A stretch of 45,288 bases of DNA from NCBI RefSeq assembly GCF_001618145.1, contig NZ_LQNF01000033.1, positions 1 to 45,288 on the forward strand, in the 5' to 3' direction. The stretch comes from Oceanobacillus damuensis. GTDB taxonomy: Bacteria > Bacillota > Bacilli > Bacillales > Amphibacillaceae. A program made the position numbers and the translations under genes. The notes under the pieces were generated by a model. It worked only from the letters and a program-made list of their open reading frames with translations. It was not told the DNA's origin and did no database searches. How positions within the stretch are numbered: the first letter of the stretch is position 1; the number at the start of each line of letters is the position of its first letter. This document shows positions 1 through 9,026 of this stretch, in pieces.

Positions 1-28
1 TTTTACTCTAACTTATAGGGGTCAGGTC

Positions 29-119
29 ATTTCCGCGAGCGGCTGGTGAGCCCTCCTCGTGCTATCTCATCTTTAGGGGTCTCACCTATGCCTTTCCTCC
101 CGCTGGAGTCTACGTGTAT
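29..119 (-). repeat. Rep-1 palindromic repeat, decayed copy A
   Basis: Read on the minus strand this stretch carries the same ordered blocks as the complete copies at 261-378 and 33507-33625: a GTAGACTCC block, GCGGGAGGAAAGGCAT, GGTGAGAC, a variable middle, GGCTCACCAGCCGC and CGCGGAAA. The outer inverted repeat is kept only at the 114-119 end; the other end has lost it. It is inverted relative to copy B about 140 bp away. No coding potential is credible. Confidence 0.75.
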
Positions 120-260
120 ACGGGCTGCTGTTATGGAGTTTCTTCAAAAAGGAATTCAGCTACAGAACAATAAATTTACTTTCAGATCAGCCAGCATTTT
201 TAACAAACAAATAAATTTTTTCCGTAATTAATAGCTATTGCAAGGATATGGCAACAACCA

Positions 261-378
261 GCTCTGGGAAATACACGGAGACTCCTACGGGAAGAGAGGC
301 ATAGGTGAGACACTGAAATGCGTTAGCATGAAGGGGCTCACCAGCCGCCCGTGGAAAGCGCAGTGTATTTCCCAGAGC
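261..378 (+). repeat. Rep-1 palindromic repeat, intact copy B (118 bp, 16-bp terminal inverted repeats)
   Basis: The ends are a perfect 16-bp inverted repeat, GCTCTGGGAAATACAC at 261-276 and its complement at 363-378. Inside are GGAGACTCC, a GGTGAGAC / GGCTCACC pair and a GCCGCCCGTGG block. The whole can fold into a long branched hairpin. Similar GC-rich palindromic units are common between genes of Bacillaceae (recalled, no search done). No transposase is present, so it is a non-autonomous element or structured intergenic repeat. Confidence 0.85.
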
Positions 379-539
379 GGTCGCCGAAGTAACTTGTTTC
401 CATTATCATCTAAAGATTTATCGTAAATAGAAGTTACGTCGTAGTTTACACGTTTTACGCAAAAACAACAACGAGTAACCGAAGTTCTAAGCCTTTGGAA
501 AACAGTCCTTATTCAACCATTATCGTGACGTGACCCATG
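379..539. other. Gene-free stretch upstream of the dehydrogenase
   Basis: AT-rich sequence between repeat copy B and the SigB-type promoter. The first bases (GGTCGCCGAAG) continue the homology with the flank of the repeat copy at 33507-33625. I see no ORF with a ribosome binding site, no RNA gene and no clear terminator. Confidence 0.5.
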
Positions 540-564
540 ATTTAAATTTCCTCAATACGGGTAC
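540..564 (+). promoter_or_regulatory. SigB-type promoter of the SDR gene
   Basis: ATTTAA at 540-545 and GGGTAC at 559-564 are separated by 13 bp. This fits the general-stress SigB consensus GTTTAA-(12 to 15)-GGGTAT with one mismatch in each box. Transcription would start near 571, about 30 nt before the ATG. Several B. subtilis SDR proteins of this subgroup are SigB dependent, which agrees. Confidence 0.65.
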
Positions 565-599
565 ATTGAAATTAAACAGTTACTCAAGGAGGTAATATC

Positions 600-1472
600 A
601 TGGGAATGGAAAACAAGAATGGAAAACAAACACCACCAGCACAAGTACAAAGTAAGCAGCCAGGGATTGAATATAAAATGAATCCTGAACCTGAATACAT
701 CCGTGAAAGCTATAAAGGCAGCGATAAATTAAAGGATAAAGTCGCAATCGTGACCGGGGGTGACAGTGGGATTGGAAGAGCTGTCAGTCTTCATTTTGCC
801 AAAGAAGGCGCAGATATCGCAATCATATATTTAGATGAACATGAGGATGCAAATGATACGAAACGTCTTGTTGAAAAGGAAGGACGAAAGTGTATTTTGA
901 TTGATGGCGATATCGGTAATCAATCCTTCTGTGAATCAGCGGTAACTCAAGTACTTGATAGTTTCGGCAAGGTCGATATTCTCGTAAATAATGCCGCAGA
1001 GCAGCATCCACAGGACAGTTTTATGGATATTACAAGCGAACAATTGGAACGAACCTTCCGGACAAATATTTTCAGCATGTTCTATCTTACCAAGGCTGTC
1101 TTGCCTAATCTGAAGGAGGGAAGCAGTATTATAAATACGTCTTCCATCACAGCCTATAAGGGAAATCCTTCGCTAATTGACTATTCTTCAACAAAAGGAG
1201 CGATTGCTTCATTCACAAGGTCCCTTTCCATGGAGCTTGTGGAAAAAGGGATTCGCGTCAATGGTGTGGCACCTGGCCCTATCTGGACACCTTTGATTCC
1301 TGCATCCTTCGGCAAAGAAAAAGTGGATGAATTCGGTGGAGACGCTCCAATGAAACGTCCGGGCCAACCTCAGGAACTTGCACCAGCATACGTATATCTG
1401 GCCAGTGAAGATTCAAGCTATGTTTCCGGCCAGATGATCCATGTAAATGGTGGAACCGTCTTAAATGGTTAA
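600..1472 (+). CDS. Short-chain dehydrogenase/reductase, general-stress type (YhdF/YdaD/YhxD-like)
   Basis: An NAD(P)-dependent oxidoreductase of the classical SDR fold, cytosolic, substrate unknown. The 290-residue protein has the N-terminal extension (about 45 residues rich in Pro, Gln and Lys) typical of the stress-induced subgroup. It then shows the cofactor motif TGGDSGIG (52-59), the NNAAEQHP motif near 130, catalytic Ser about 182, and the YxxxK pair Y195/K199. The start is the ATG 6 nt after a perfect AAGGAGGT (586-593); the second ATG at 606 is less well spaced. It is monocistronic, driven by the SigB-like promoter at 540-564 and closed by a hairpin at 1481-1526. Which of the B. subtilis paralogues is the true orthologue cannot be decided here, so no symbol is given. 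Confidence 0.9.
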   Translation: MGMENKNGKQTPPAQVQSKQPGIEYKMNPEPEYIRESYKGSDKLKDKVAIVTGGDSGIGRAVSLHFAKEGADIAIIYLDEHEDANDTKRLVEKEGRKCILIDGDIGNQSFCESAVTQVLDSFGKVDILVNNAAEQHPQDSFMDITSEQLERTFRTNIFSMFYLTKAVLPNLKEGSSIINTSSITAYKGNPSLIDYSSTKGAIASFTRSLSMELVEKGIRVNGVAPGPIWTPLIPASFGKEKVDEFGGDAPMKRPGQPQELAPAYVYLASEDSSYVSGQMIHVNGGTVLNG

Positions 1473-1480
1473 TATATCGA

Positions 1481-1526
1481 AAAGCAATAAGGCTCTCCGT
1501 CATCAAACGGATAGCCTTATTGCTTT
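1481..1526. terminator. Bidirectional terminator between SDR and GH13 genes
   Basis: A 14-bp perfect stem, AAAGCAATAAGGCT at 1481-1494 and its complement at 1513-1526. It lies between the two convergent genes, and the T-rich or A-rich outer ends serve both strands. Confidence 0.85.
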
Positions 1527-3021
1527 AATTTGCGTTCCTATTCTTCTGTTTCACAGTCAAGTAAATGATTCCACCTATAAACAGGAGGAAAACCCCTAGA
1601 ACAAATCCAATAAAGGCCCAGTTTAATCCTTTATTTTCTTGTATCCCGTACACTTCAGTCGATTCCCGTGGTAAACCAATTCTATAGTCGCCATTTTCAT
1701 TTTCCCGAACAAGATGATCTCCAAGGAATCCTCGAAGCTGCATTCCAGGCTTAATTTCCGAAACATCAACATATGCTGATTCACTGCTATTATTGATTGC
1801 AATGTACATTGTTTCTTCATCCAATGTACGCTTAAATACACTCATCGCCCCATCAGACCCGACTATTTCAAAGTCACCATGCCGCAATACTGGAAATTGT
1901 TCTCTTAAAGAGGAAATCCGATCATGGAATTCTTTTAATTCCGGTTCCCCGCTATTAAAAGGTACAAGCCTTTGGGAGTCTTCCGGCGTTGCGCCATACA
2001 TCGGTAATTCCGTACCCTGAAGGAGTGATGGAGTTCCCGGAGTTGTATACATATAGGTCAGTGCCAATGACCAAGCTGTAAGCGAATTTCTCTGATTCTC
2101 GGAGTATAGTTGTGTAAACCGCTTTGTATAGAAGTCATCCATATATAGTAATCCATTTTGATTTGAAGCTGCTGACCATGTTTCATATATATCGGATACA
2201 GGATGATCGGGCTCTGCAAAAACAGTTGTCATGGATTCACTTAAAGTCATATTCTCAAAAGCGTCCAGATCTGTTTCCGCCAAAAGTTGCTCACTTGCTT
2301 CATCAGTAACAAGGATATCACCAAGTAAATAAAATTCCGGATTCGCATTTTTTATCTGACGCGTAAAATTTCCCAGGAAATCAATGCTTGACTGATCTAC
2401 CGCGTGCAGCATAAAGCCATCGATATCTGTTTCTGTCATCCAGTATTCAGCGACATCCAATAAGTATGCTTCCACTTCAGGATTGTCAGAATTTAGCTGA
2501 ACTGTGTTTTCAGCCCATGCTGGTTCAGTGATTTCCTGTTCGGTCACCCAATCTTCTTTTTCAGGATCATCCACGATTGGATGGGTATCCGCCACATAAT
2601 TGGTTACGAATTCGAGTACTACTTTCATTTCCCGCTGATGTGCTTCCTCCACCAATGTATTTAAATCTTCCATTGTTCCAAGCTGTTCTTCCAGTGCATA
2701 GAAGTCTTCAATCCAGTAGCCGTGGTAACCGTTTTCTGCATTTTCCATCAACGGGGACAAAGAAATGGTTGTCACACCAATTTCCTGCAGAGAATCGAGC
2801 CTTGCAATAACACCTTGAAGATCCCCACCATGATATGCATAGGGATCCTCGATATCTACCTGCTCATCAATTTTCTGATCTCCATTATTGTACCTGTCAA
2901 CCATGATATTATAAATAATTTCATCCTCGACTGTCCGCTCATCTTCTGCAGATACCGCCGGAAGAAATGAGGTTAAAATCAACAAAAATGTAACCGTAAG
3001 CATAAATGCCATTCTTTTCAT
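1525..3021 (-). CDS. Membrane-anchored GH13 alpha-amylase homologue with substituted catalytic residues
   Basis: A 498-residue exported protein with a signal peptide (about 1-25, ending AVSA), a GH13 barrel and a C-terminal membrane span (about 468-490) followed by a short basic tail, so it should sit on the outer face of the membrane. Family marks include VDRYNNGD (41-48), HGGDLQG (64-70) and GYHGYW (98-103). The catalytic regions are altered. In the GFRxD motif the text is GFMLHA, so the nucleophile Asp is His206 and the preceding Arg is Met204. The general acid Glu is Asp235 (LLGDI). In region IV, aligned by the terminal RF, NHD reads DFY (296-298). Region I has Glu137 for Asp and Tyr142 for His. 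Aberrant triads are reported for BmaN1-type Bacillus amylases, but this pattern looks different. Classical amylase activity is doubtful; sugar binding or another surface role is possible. The RBS is GGGGGAT before the ATG. Confidence 0.85.
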   Translation of the reverse strand: MKRMAFMLTVTFLLILTSFLPAVSAEDERTVEDEIIYNIMVDRYNNGDQKIDEQVDIEDPYAYHGGDLQGVIARLDSLQEIGVTTISLSPLMENAENGYHGYWIEDFYALEEQLGTMEDLNTLVEEAHQREMKVVLEFVTNYVADTHPIVDDPEKEDWVTEQEITEPAWAENTVQLNSDNPEVEAYLLDVAEYWMTETDIDGFMLHAVDQSSIDFLGNFTRQIKNANPEFYLLGDILVTDEASEQLLAETDLDAFENMTLSESMTTVFAEPDHPVSDIYETWSAASNQNGLLYMDDFYTKRFTQLYSENQRNSLTAWSLALTYMYTTPGTPSLLQGTELPMYGATPEDSQRLVPFNSGEPELKEFHDRISSLREQFPVLRHGDFEIVGSDGAMSVFKRTLDEETMYIAINNSSESAYVDVSEIKPGMQLRGFLGDHLVRENENGDYRIGLPRESTEVYGIQENKGLNWAFIGFVLGVFLLFIGGIIYLTVKQKNRNAN

Positions 3022-3357
3022 ATATGATCCCCCACAATAAATATAGTAACGCTTATTTTATTATTACTTATTGGCCCAAATAGTCAATGAAACCGCCCTT
3101 ATTGTTGAAAAGACTTCACATGTTAGAAAGTTTCCCTTCCGCCCACTCTTAAGGGATCCCATCAGCCACTATAGAATGTCTCTATGTACACGAGCATGGA
3201 TAAGTATTGTAGTCGCCCTTTTTGTCTTCTCAGGTCCAGCGTAATGGTTTTTATCCCCTCCAATAATTGATGATGTGTGCATTTTTTGGGACTCCCATAA
3301 CAAATATTCCCATAAAAAAACTACCCCAGCGAGGAGGCAGTCGATCAAACCGTTCCA
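3022..3357. other. Gene-free interval between GH13 gene and yisL
   Basis: 336 bp. It holds the 5' region of the GH13 gene at the left and the yisL terminator (3314-3341) at the right. The middle (about 3110-3300) has no ORF with a ribosome binding site and does not match the repeat families found elsewhere in the window. Confidence 0.5.
3314..3341 (-). terminator. Terminator of yisL
   Basis: On the minus strand an 8-bp stem, ACTGCCTC with GGGGTAGT (two G-T pairs), is followed directly by seven T. It lies 17 bp past the yisL stop. Confidence 0.7.
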
Positions 3358-3729
3358 TTAAAATTGAATTCCCATCGGTAAACGTACAAAGCCTAGTACC
3401 AGAACAATAACTAAAGCAATCCAGAACTCAATCCAAACACCTTTAGTCCGTTCACCATTACTGAGTTTAACCAGAATCCTTTCCATTGCAGCGATAATCC
3501 AGATTCCAGCAATCCCTTTTGTGATTGCTTCAGCCAGAATTGGCATGCCACTGTTTTGAATGTATTCCCAGACTAGAACTCCACCAGTATAGAGTATGAA
3601 CAAGTAAACAAGTCGCAAAATCATGTGTATGATTTTTGCAGGCTTAGCTTTTCTCTGTTTTTGCATCATCATTGCAGCAACAAACAGGATAAATCCCAGT
3701 ACCCAAGCAGTTATGTGCATATGTGTCAC
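3358..3729 (-). CDS. yisL: YisL family (UPF0344/DUF1516) membrane protein
   Basis: A 123-residue integral membrane protein of unknown function with about four membrane spans, matching the length and pattern of B. subtilis YisL: an N-terminal THMHITAW, a central HMILRLVY and a C-terminal LPMGI near the end. I place the start at GTG 3729, eight bases after AAAGGAGG. The longer reading from ATG 3750 would begin inside that Shine-Dalgarno sequence, and its extra residues (MKKEDTY) are its translation. It follows the DUF418 gene on the same strand after 220 bp and is closed by a hairpin. Confidence 0.85.
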   Translation of the reverse strand: MTHMHITAWVLGFILFVAAMMMQKQRKAKPAKIIHMILRLVYLFILYTGGVLVWEYIQNSGMPILAEAITKGIAGIWIIAAMERILVKLSNGERTKGVWIEFWIALVIVLVLGFVRLPMGIQF

Positions 3730-3949
3730 GTATGTATCCTCCTTTTTCAATGATTCATATAGGAACCAATTAAAAAATTATCTACCAGTATCATACCATG
3801 TAATAATGATTAATTACTATTTAAACCTCTGTATAAAAAATAATAATAGGTGGGTCTGTTATTGAATAATGCTGCAAATTCCGTCGCAACTGGTCCCCGT
3901 AATAATACCTGCAGAGACCCTGCTCCTTCCTGCGTCAGTTTCCGCACAT

Positions 3950-5146
3950 TCATTCCCGCTCGCTCCTTTGACCGCTTCTTTTGCGGAACGGTTGTATGCT
4001 ATTGTATGTAAAACTTCTCCATACCCATTCCGTTGGCCCAAAACGAAACCTCGTAAACCACCACTTGCTGAAAAATACTTGCAGTGCAAATATGAGCAAC
4101 ACAATCGCAATACCTGTTAAAGGGCGGATTGATCCATACAGACCAAAACCGATTCCATAGAAAAGCATAAAGCTAATGACAGATTGCAATATGTAATTCG
4201 TCAAGGCCATTCTCCCTACCGAAATAAATGGTTGTATCAGTTTTTGCCCAATCTCACTTTGACCTAGCAGTGTAATCGATACAATGTAGAAAATTGCAGA
4301 TGCTGTCCCTCCAATATTATCTTGTATATAGGAGAACCAAACTGGATTGCCAAATAAATAGGGTCCCATTTTAATAACTAGGAAGACGAACAGGGAAATC
4401 TTACAAAGCCTTTTTAATAGTTTTGTATGTTTTTCAGGCTCATGAAGCCAGCGTTTACGTGCAAGGTACATGCCAAACAAAAACATTGGAAGCAATGCGG
4501 CTGTCAAAAATACGTATCCAAGCCCACTATTGGCATATAACCAGTCAGCGTAATTTTGTGACCAAATCGTGAGTAAATTGTTACTTTGATAATTTTCCAA
4601 TGCCTGTGCAATTCCAGCCTGATTATACCCACCTAAATACGCACGGGTTTGATACATTGCCAGTGAGAGCATTCCTACACTTCCACCAAGAAGCAGGACG
4701 CCCCATAATAAAAGGTAACCATCCCTTACCTTCAAAAACAGAAGGAGCAGCATACCAATCAGTCCATAAGATAGAAGAATGTCACCATGCCAGATGACAA
4801 AAGCATGTATGATTCCAAATCCTATGAGAATGAGCAATCGCTTGAACAAAAAGTGATAAACATCTATATCGCGTTCCAAAAGTCGTTCACGAAGCAATTG
4901 GATTCCGAAACCAAATAAAATGGAAAAGAGTGTATAAAAGCTTGCCTGGAAAAATATATCAATGAACGCTAGTGTAAAATGATCGACAGGCGAATTCCAG
5001 GCTTCCTCCGCTCCACCATGTATGAAATAAGGCGCTGACAATGCTCCGATATTAACGATGAATATGCCAAACACCGCAAACCCTCTTGCTGCATCAATCC
5101 ACTCGAGTCTCTTATTTTCCTTTACGGGTGTGAGATTAATGTTCAT
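3950..5146 (-). CDS. DUF418 (YeiB/YxaH-type) multi-pass membrane protein
   Basis: A 398-residue membrane protein with about ten hydrophobic segments. It opens with the family signature RLEWIDAARGFAVFGIFIVNI and carries the C-terminal DUF418 block (about 230-385), including the FGPTEWVWRSFTY ending. Such proteins are called putative transporters or acyltransferase-like proteins, but no reaction is established. The start ATG follows GGAAAGGACAG. The last 15 residues (KRSGQRSERE and before) are basic and hydrophilic and look like an extension beyond the usual end. It is apparently monocistronic. Confidence 0.85.
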   Translation of the reverse strand: MNINLTPVKENKRLEWIDAARGFAVFGIFIVNIGALSAPYFIHGGAEEAWNSPVDHFTLAFIDIFFQASFYTLFSILFGFGIQLLRERLLERDIDVYHFLFKRLLILIGFGIIHAFVIWHGDILLSYGLIGMLLLLFLKVRDGYLLLWGVLLLGGSVGMLSLAMYQTRAYLGGYNQAGIAQALENYQSNNLLTIWSQNYADWLYANSGLGYVFLTAALLPMFLFGMYLARKRWLHEPEKHTKLLKRLCKISLFVFLVIKMGPYLFGNPVWFSYIQDNIGGTASAIFYIVSITLLGQSEIGQKLIQPFISVGRMALTNYILQSVISFMLFYGIGFGLYGSIRPLTGIAIVLLIFALQVFFSKWWFTRFRFGPTEWVWRSFTYNSIQPFRKRSGQRSERE

Positions 5147-5248
5147 AATTTCTGTCCTTTCCGTAAAAAATTCTCATAGTAATATATTCGATAACACTAT
5201 CTCGACATCCTGCTTTTGGTAAGGACTGTTGTCAAAAATGCATCGAAA

Positions 5249-5283
5249 AATAACCAGCTCTCTTATCCAGAAAGCTGGTTATT
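5249..5283 (-). terminator. Terminator of addBA
   Basis: An 11-bp perfect stem, AATAACCAGCT at 5249-5259 and AGCTGGTTATT at 5273-5283. On the minus strand it is followed by a T run, and it lies 6 bp past the addA stop. Confidence 0.85.
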
Positions 5284-5288
5284 CATTC

Positions 5289-8200
5289 TTATGGCTGAAC
5301 AGATGGTACACTTACCAGTAATTGCTTGGTAAAAAAGTACAAATACGTTTCTTTAACAGGGGCCCTCCATATTTCTTCAAGTGCTTTCCTATATAGAGAC
5401 ATCTGTGTTTCATATCTTTTAACGAGCTGATCTTGAACAGTATCTGTAACGTCCTTTGTAATCGTGTCTGTTTTATAATCCAGAATGACCCATCCATCAT
5501 CTTTCGGTATGAGGCAATCAATTACACCTTGAATTAAAACTTGTTCATTTGTGTTGCCTTTCCAGTTTGCATATACCTCACTGGCAGGCAAAGTCAGACT
5601 GAAAGGTATTTCGCGGTATACTTCAGGACTCTCCATGATTAACTTAGCAATATCTGTAAGGAAAAATTGCTCGATTGCTTCACTATCGACGATATCTGCT
5701 TCCACTCTCGTCAGAATTTCCTTATCGGCTAAAAGCTCCACATATTCTTCAATTTCTTTTTTCGTTAAAGGTTTACTCATTGGCAAATGCTGCATGACCG
5801 TGTGCATGGCAGTCCCTTTTTCAGCTGGGGTGATCTTTTTCTCTTTCTGCATAAAATTTGGACGTTTTATAATCGGTGCTTTAAAAGATTGGACGAGTTG
5901 GTCATCACTGTAATCATCTTTGATTTCCCGCTGACGTTTCAGTTCGGTAACTGTCTGCTTAGCTCGGTATTTTGCTGCCTGTTCATGTGGGTAGTTGTAA
6001 GATAAACGTCGATCGACAAATGCCTGCAATTCGTTATCTTTCACATTTACCGGCTGCCAATCCATTATTTTTTCCTTTAGATTCAAATCCATTTCCTGTG
6101 TTGTTTCTTCCAAATTGGTAAGTTCACTGGCATGGATAACAGATACTTCCCATCTTGATGGATCTGCCTTGATCTCATTTAGCACGGCATCACCAATCTC
6201 TTCCGTTCGGATTCCTGCCGTCTCCTGATGACGGATAAGCGCAGGTCCAACCCAATCCAGATAGGTTTTGGACTCCATACGGAAATGTGCAGGAAGCACC
6301 CATTCCGAATGGTCAATCATTTTCTGCCATTTTTGCAGCTTCTTCTCCATCGATGCTACCGTGCCAACCATAATGAGCTTCTCTTTTGCCCGGGTCAAAG
6401 CCACATAAAGCACCCGCATTTCCTCAGCCAGAAGTTCCCGTAATTTTTCCTGCTGAAGTGCATGGTAAAACAGTGTCGGATAAGTGATACGCTTGATTGG
6501 ATCAATATATTTACTGGCAAAACCCATATCTTTATGCAACAAGTATTTCTGTCTCAAATCCTGTTGGTTAAATTGTTTTTCCATTGCACCCAAAATAACG
6601 ACCGGAAATTCGAGACCTTTACTTTTATGGATGGTCATAATGCGGACAACATCTTCCTGCTCGCTTAGCGCCCGTGCAGAACCAAGATCATCTCCCCGCT
6701 CCTCCATCCGCTCAATAAAACGAAGGAAACGGAATAATCCTCGGAATGAAGTGGACTCATAGCCACGGGCACGATCATACAGTGCACGCAAGTTAGCCTG
6801 ACGCTGTCGGCCGCCCGGCATTCCTCCGACAAAATCATAATAGCCTGTCTCTCTGTAAATATCCCAGATTAACTCGGATAATGCTCCCTGTCTCGAAGCT
6901 AAACGAAATTGATTCAGCCGTTTTAAAAACTGTTCAATTTTTTCGGAGGTGCTGCCTGTATGTTTCTTTTCATATGTTACGACTGCCTCATAAAATGAAT
7001 GATGCTTATCAGCCAGACGTATTGTTGCCAATTCATCCTCATTTAATCCAACAATTGGAGATTTTAATACTGATGCCATCGGAATATCCTGCCTAGGGTT
7101 ATCAATCACTTTAAGCAGGCTGATCATTACTTTTACTTCGATTGCTTCGAAGTAACCGGTAGAAAGTTCTGCATATACGGGAATTCCCTGTTTTTTCAAT
7201 TCATCTGCTATCGTTGCCGCCCATGTCATGGATCGCATTAGAATGACAATATCCCGATACTGCAGCTCACGCTGACTCTGGGTTTCCTTGTCCACAACCT
7301 TCATAGGGATGCTGCCATCCTTTTGCCCGATCCACGTTTTTATTTTTTCAGCGTATGCCCGTGCTTCCAGCTGGGCTTTCTCCAAGTCTTGGAAGTTTTC
7401 TTCCTCACCAGCTGTTTCTTCCTTCTCTTCCGCTGTTTCCCGGTCAATAATGAGCAGCTCAGGGTCAGGGCTATCGTAAGGCATTTCATCATACATTTTA
7501 TTTCCATAAATCAACTCGGCATCTGAATCATAGTCTATTTCTCCGAGCTCTTCGTCCAGAATCTGACGGAAAATATAGTTTGCACCAGAAAGCACCTGCT
7601 CCCTGCTCCGGAAATTACTCGCTAAGTCAATTCGTTTTGCTATTTCCTGGTCATTTGCGAAGCGTTTATATTTTTCGATGAAAAGCGTTGGTTCCGCATG
7701 TCTGAAACGGTAAATGCTTTGTTTCACATCACCTACCATAAACATATTTCCGGCACCTGTCCGGTCACTGATCAATGTAAGGATCGTTTCCTGTACAAGA
7801 TTCGTATCCTGATATTCATCAACCAATACTTCACTGAACTGTTTCTGAAACTGCATCGCCACTGCCGAAGGAATGATGTTGTCATATGTTGATGCATCAT
7901 CCACCAGCAGCTGGAGGCATAAATGTTCCAAATCGGAAAAATCAACAAGTGCCTTTTCCCGTTTATGTTCTGTAAACCTCGCCTTAAATTGTTTGACGAG
8001 TTCTGTCAAGTGTTTAATGACCGGGGCCATTTCCTGCATATCTTCAATATGACTCGTTAAGTTCCTGTTGAACCATTTACTTTTCATTCCATCCCAGCGA
8101 TCTTTATAACTTTTCCGGAGTTTTTTGACCTTTTCCTTCTTCAGCTCATCACAATCTACACGCTTTCCTGAAAGCTTGCCGAAAGAGCTCGAAATCATAT

Positions 8201-9026
8201 ACGATTGCAGTTCGTCCCAGGAGCCGATATGTGCTAAAGCATGTTGCAGCATCAATCTATCCGCATCAATCGTATCTGCATAATGGTATGGACCATCGTT
8301 TTCCCTTGTCATTGCCAAGGCAAGATCCATTTCCTGCTCAATTGCTTCAAATTGATTTTTCACTTCCTGATTAATCATTGTCAGCCAGTTTAAGTCCTTC
8401 TCTTTCCATTCATCCGGAATTTGATATGCTTCAGCCAATTGATCCAGCCACAGGTCCGGCCATGGATTTTGAGTTGCAAATGTATATAAATCAAGGATCA
8501 GATTTTCTACTTCCAGATCACTTCTGTCATTCGAAAAACGGTCCACCACAGCAAAAAAATGCTCCTGATTTCCCGTCTCGTCCCCGTACCATTCCTCAAA
8601 CAGATCATCGAGCACTTCCTGCTTGATCAAGTCACCCTCCATATCATCAGCGATTCGAAAAGATGGATCAATATCAATCATATAAGCGTAATTTCTTACT
8701 ACATCGAGACAGAAAGAGTGAAGTGTCGATATGGAGGCACGCTGCAGGAGTGATAATTGTTTTTTCAAATGTAAGGAACCCGGATTTGCTGCCAATGCTT
8801 TTTCAAGAGCCTGCCCTACACGATTCCGCATTTCCTGGGCGGCAGCATTCGTAAATGTCACGACAAGCAGGGAGTCTATATCTACCGGCTTTTGATTCGA
8901 CAACAGCTTTTGGATAATCCTTTCAACCAATACGGCTGTCTTTCCTGATCCCGCAGCTGCAGCGACAAGAATATCACTACCATCGGAATAAATGGCATCC
9001 TCCTGTTCTTTTGTCCAATTAACCAT
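5289..9026 (-). CDS. addA: ATP-dependent helicase/nuclease subunit A (AddA)
   Basis: AddA is the UvrD-like 3'-5' helicase and one of the two nucleases of AddAB, the Firmicute counterpart of RecBCD. It processes double-strand breaks to Chi and loads RecA. The 1245-residue protein (B. subtilis AddA is about 1232) has Walker A AAAAGSGKT (22-30), the DEAD-like VDEYQDTN near 400, the helicase motif LYVALTRAKEKL, and the C-terminal nuclease core with ILDYKTD near 1183, whose Asp and Lys are the catalytic pair. The start ATG overlaps the addB stop by 8 nt (ATGGTTAA), so the two are translationally coupled; GAGGGGG lies 9 nt upstream. All key motifs are intact. Confidence 0.98.
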   Translation of the reverse strand: MVNWTKEQEDAIYSDGSDILVAAAAGSGKTAVLVERIIQKLLSNQKPVDIDSLLVVTFTNAAAQEMRNRVGQALEKALAANPGSLHLKKQLSLLQRASISTLHSFCLDVVRNYAYMIDIDPSFRIADDMEGDLIKQEVLDDLFEEWYGDETGNQEHFFAVVDRFSNDRSDLEVENLILDLYTFATQNPWPDLWLDQLAEAYQIPDEWKEKDLNWLTMINQEVKNQFEAIEQEMDLALAMTRENDGPYHYADTIDADRLMLQHALAHIGSWDELQSYMISSSFGKLSGKRVDCDELKKEKVKKLRKSYKDRWDGMKSKWFNRNLTSHIEDMQEMAPVIKHLTELVKQFKARFTEHKREKALVDFSDLEHLCLQLLVDDASTYDNIIPSAVAMQFQKQFSEVLVDEYQDTNLVQETILTLISDRTGAGNMFMVGDVKQSIYRFRHAEPTLFIEKYKRFANDQEIAKRIDLASNFRSREQVLSGANYIFRQILDEELGEIDYDSDAELIYGNKMYDEMPYDSPDPELLIIDRETAEEKEETAGEEENFQDLEKAQLEARAYAEKIKTWIGQKDGSIPMKVVDKETQSQRELQYRDIVILMRSMTWAATIADELKKQGIPVYAELSTGYFEAIEVKVMISLLKVIDNPRQDIPMASVLKSPIVGLNEDELATIRLADKHHSFYEAVVTYEKKHTGSTSEKIEQFLKRLNQFRLASRQGALSELIWDIYRETGYYDFVGGMPGGRQRQANLRALYDRARGYESTSFRGLFRFLRFIERMEERGDDLGSARALSEQEDVVRIMTIHKSKGLEFPVVILGAMEKQFNQQDLRQKYLLHKDMGFASKYIDPIKRITYPTLFYHALQQEKLRELLAEEMRVLYVALTRAKEKLIMVGTVASMEKKLQKWQKMIDHSEWVLPAHFRMESKTYLDWVGPALIRHQETAGIRTEEIGDAVLNEIKADPSRWEVSVIHASELTNLEETTQEMDLNLKEKIMDWQPVNVKDNELQAFVDRRLSYNYPHEQAAKYRAKQTVTELKRQREIKDDYSDDQLVQSFKAPIIKRPNFMQKEKKITPAEKGTAMHTVMQHLPMSKPLTKKEIEEYVELLADKEILTRVEADIVDSEAIEQFFLTDIAKLIMESPEVYREIPFSLTLPASEVYANWKGNTNEQVLIQGVIDCLIPKDDGWVILDYKTDTITKDVTDTVQDQLVKRYETQMSLYRKALEEIWRAPVKETYLYFFTKQLLVSVPSVQP

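Noticed and set aside
238-426. Plus-strand ORF of 62 codons with a similar one at 33487-33681
   Set aside because: Both are read-through of the Rep-1 element. Their similarity reflects the repeat.
3880-3990. Possible decayed Rep-1 fragment at the 3' end of the DUF418 gene
   Set aside because: A few shared words (GGAAAC, GCAGG, GTCTCTGC) but no ordered alignment with the repeat.
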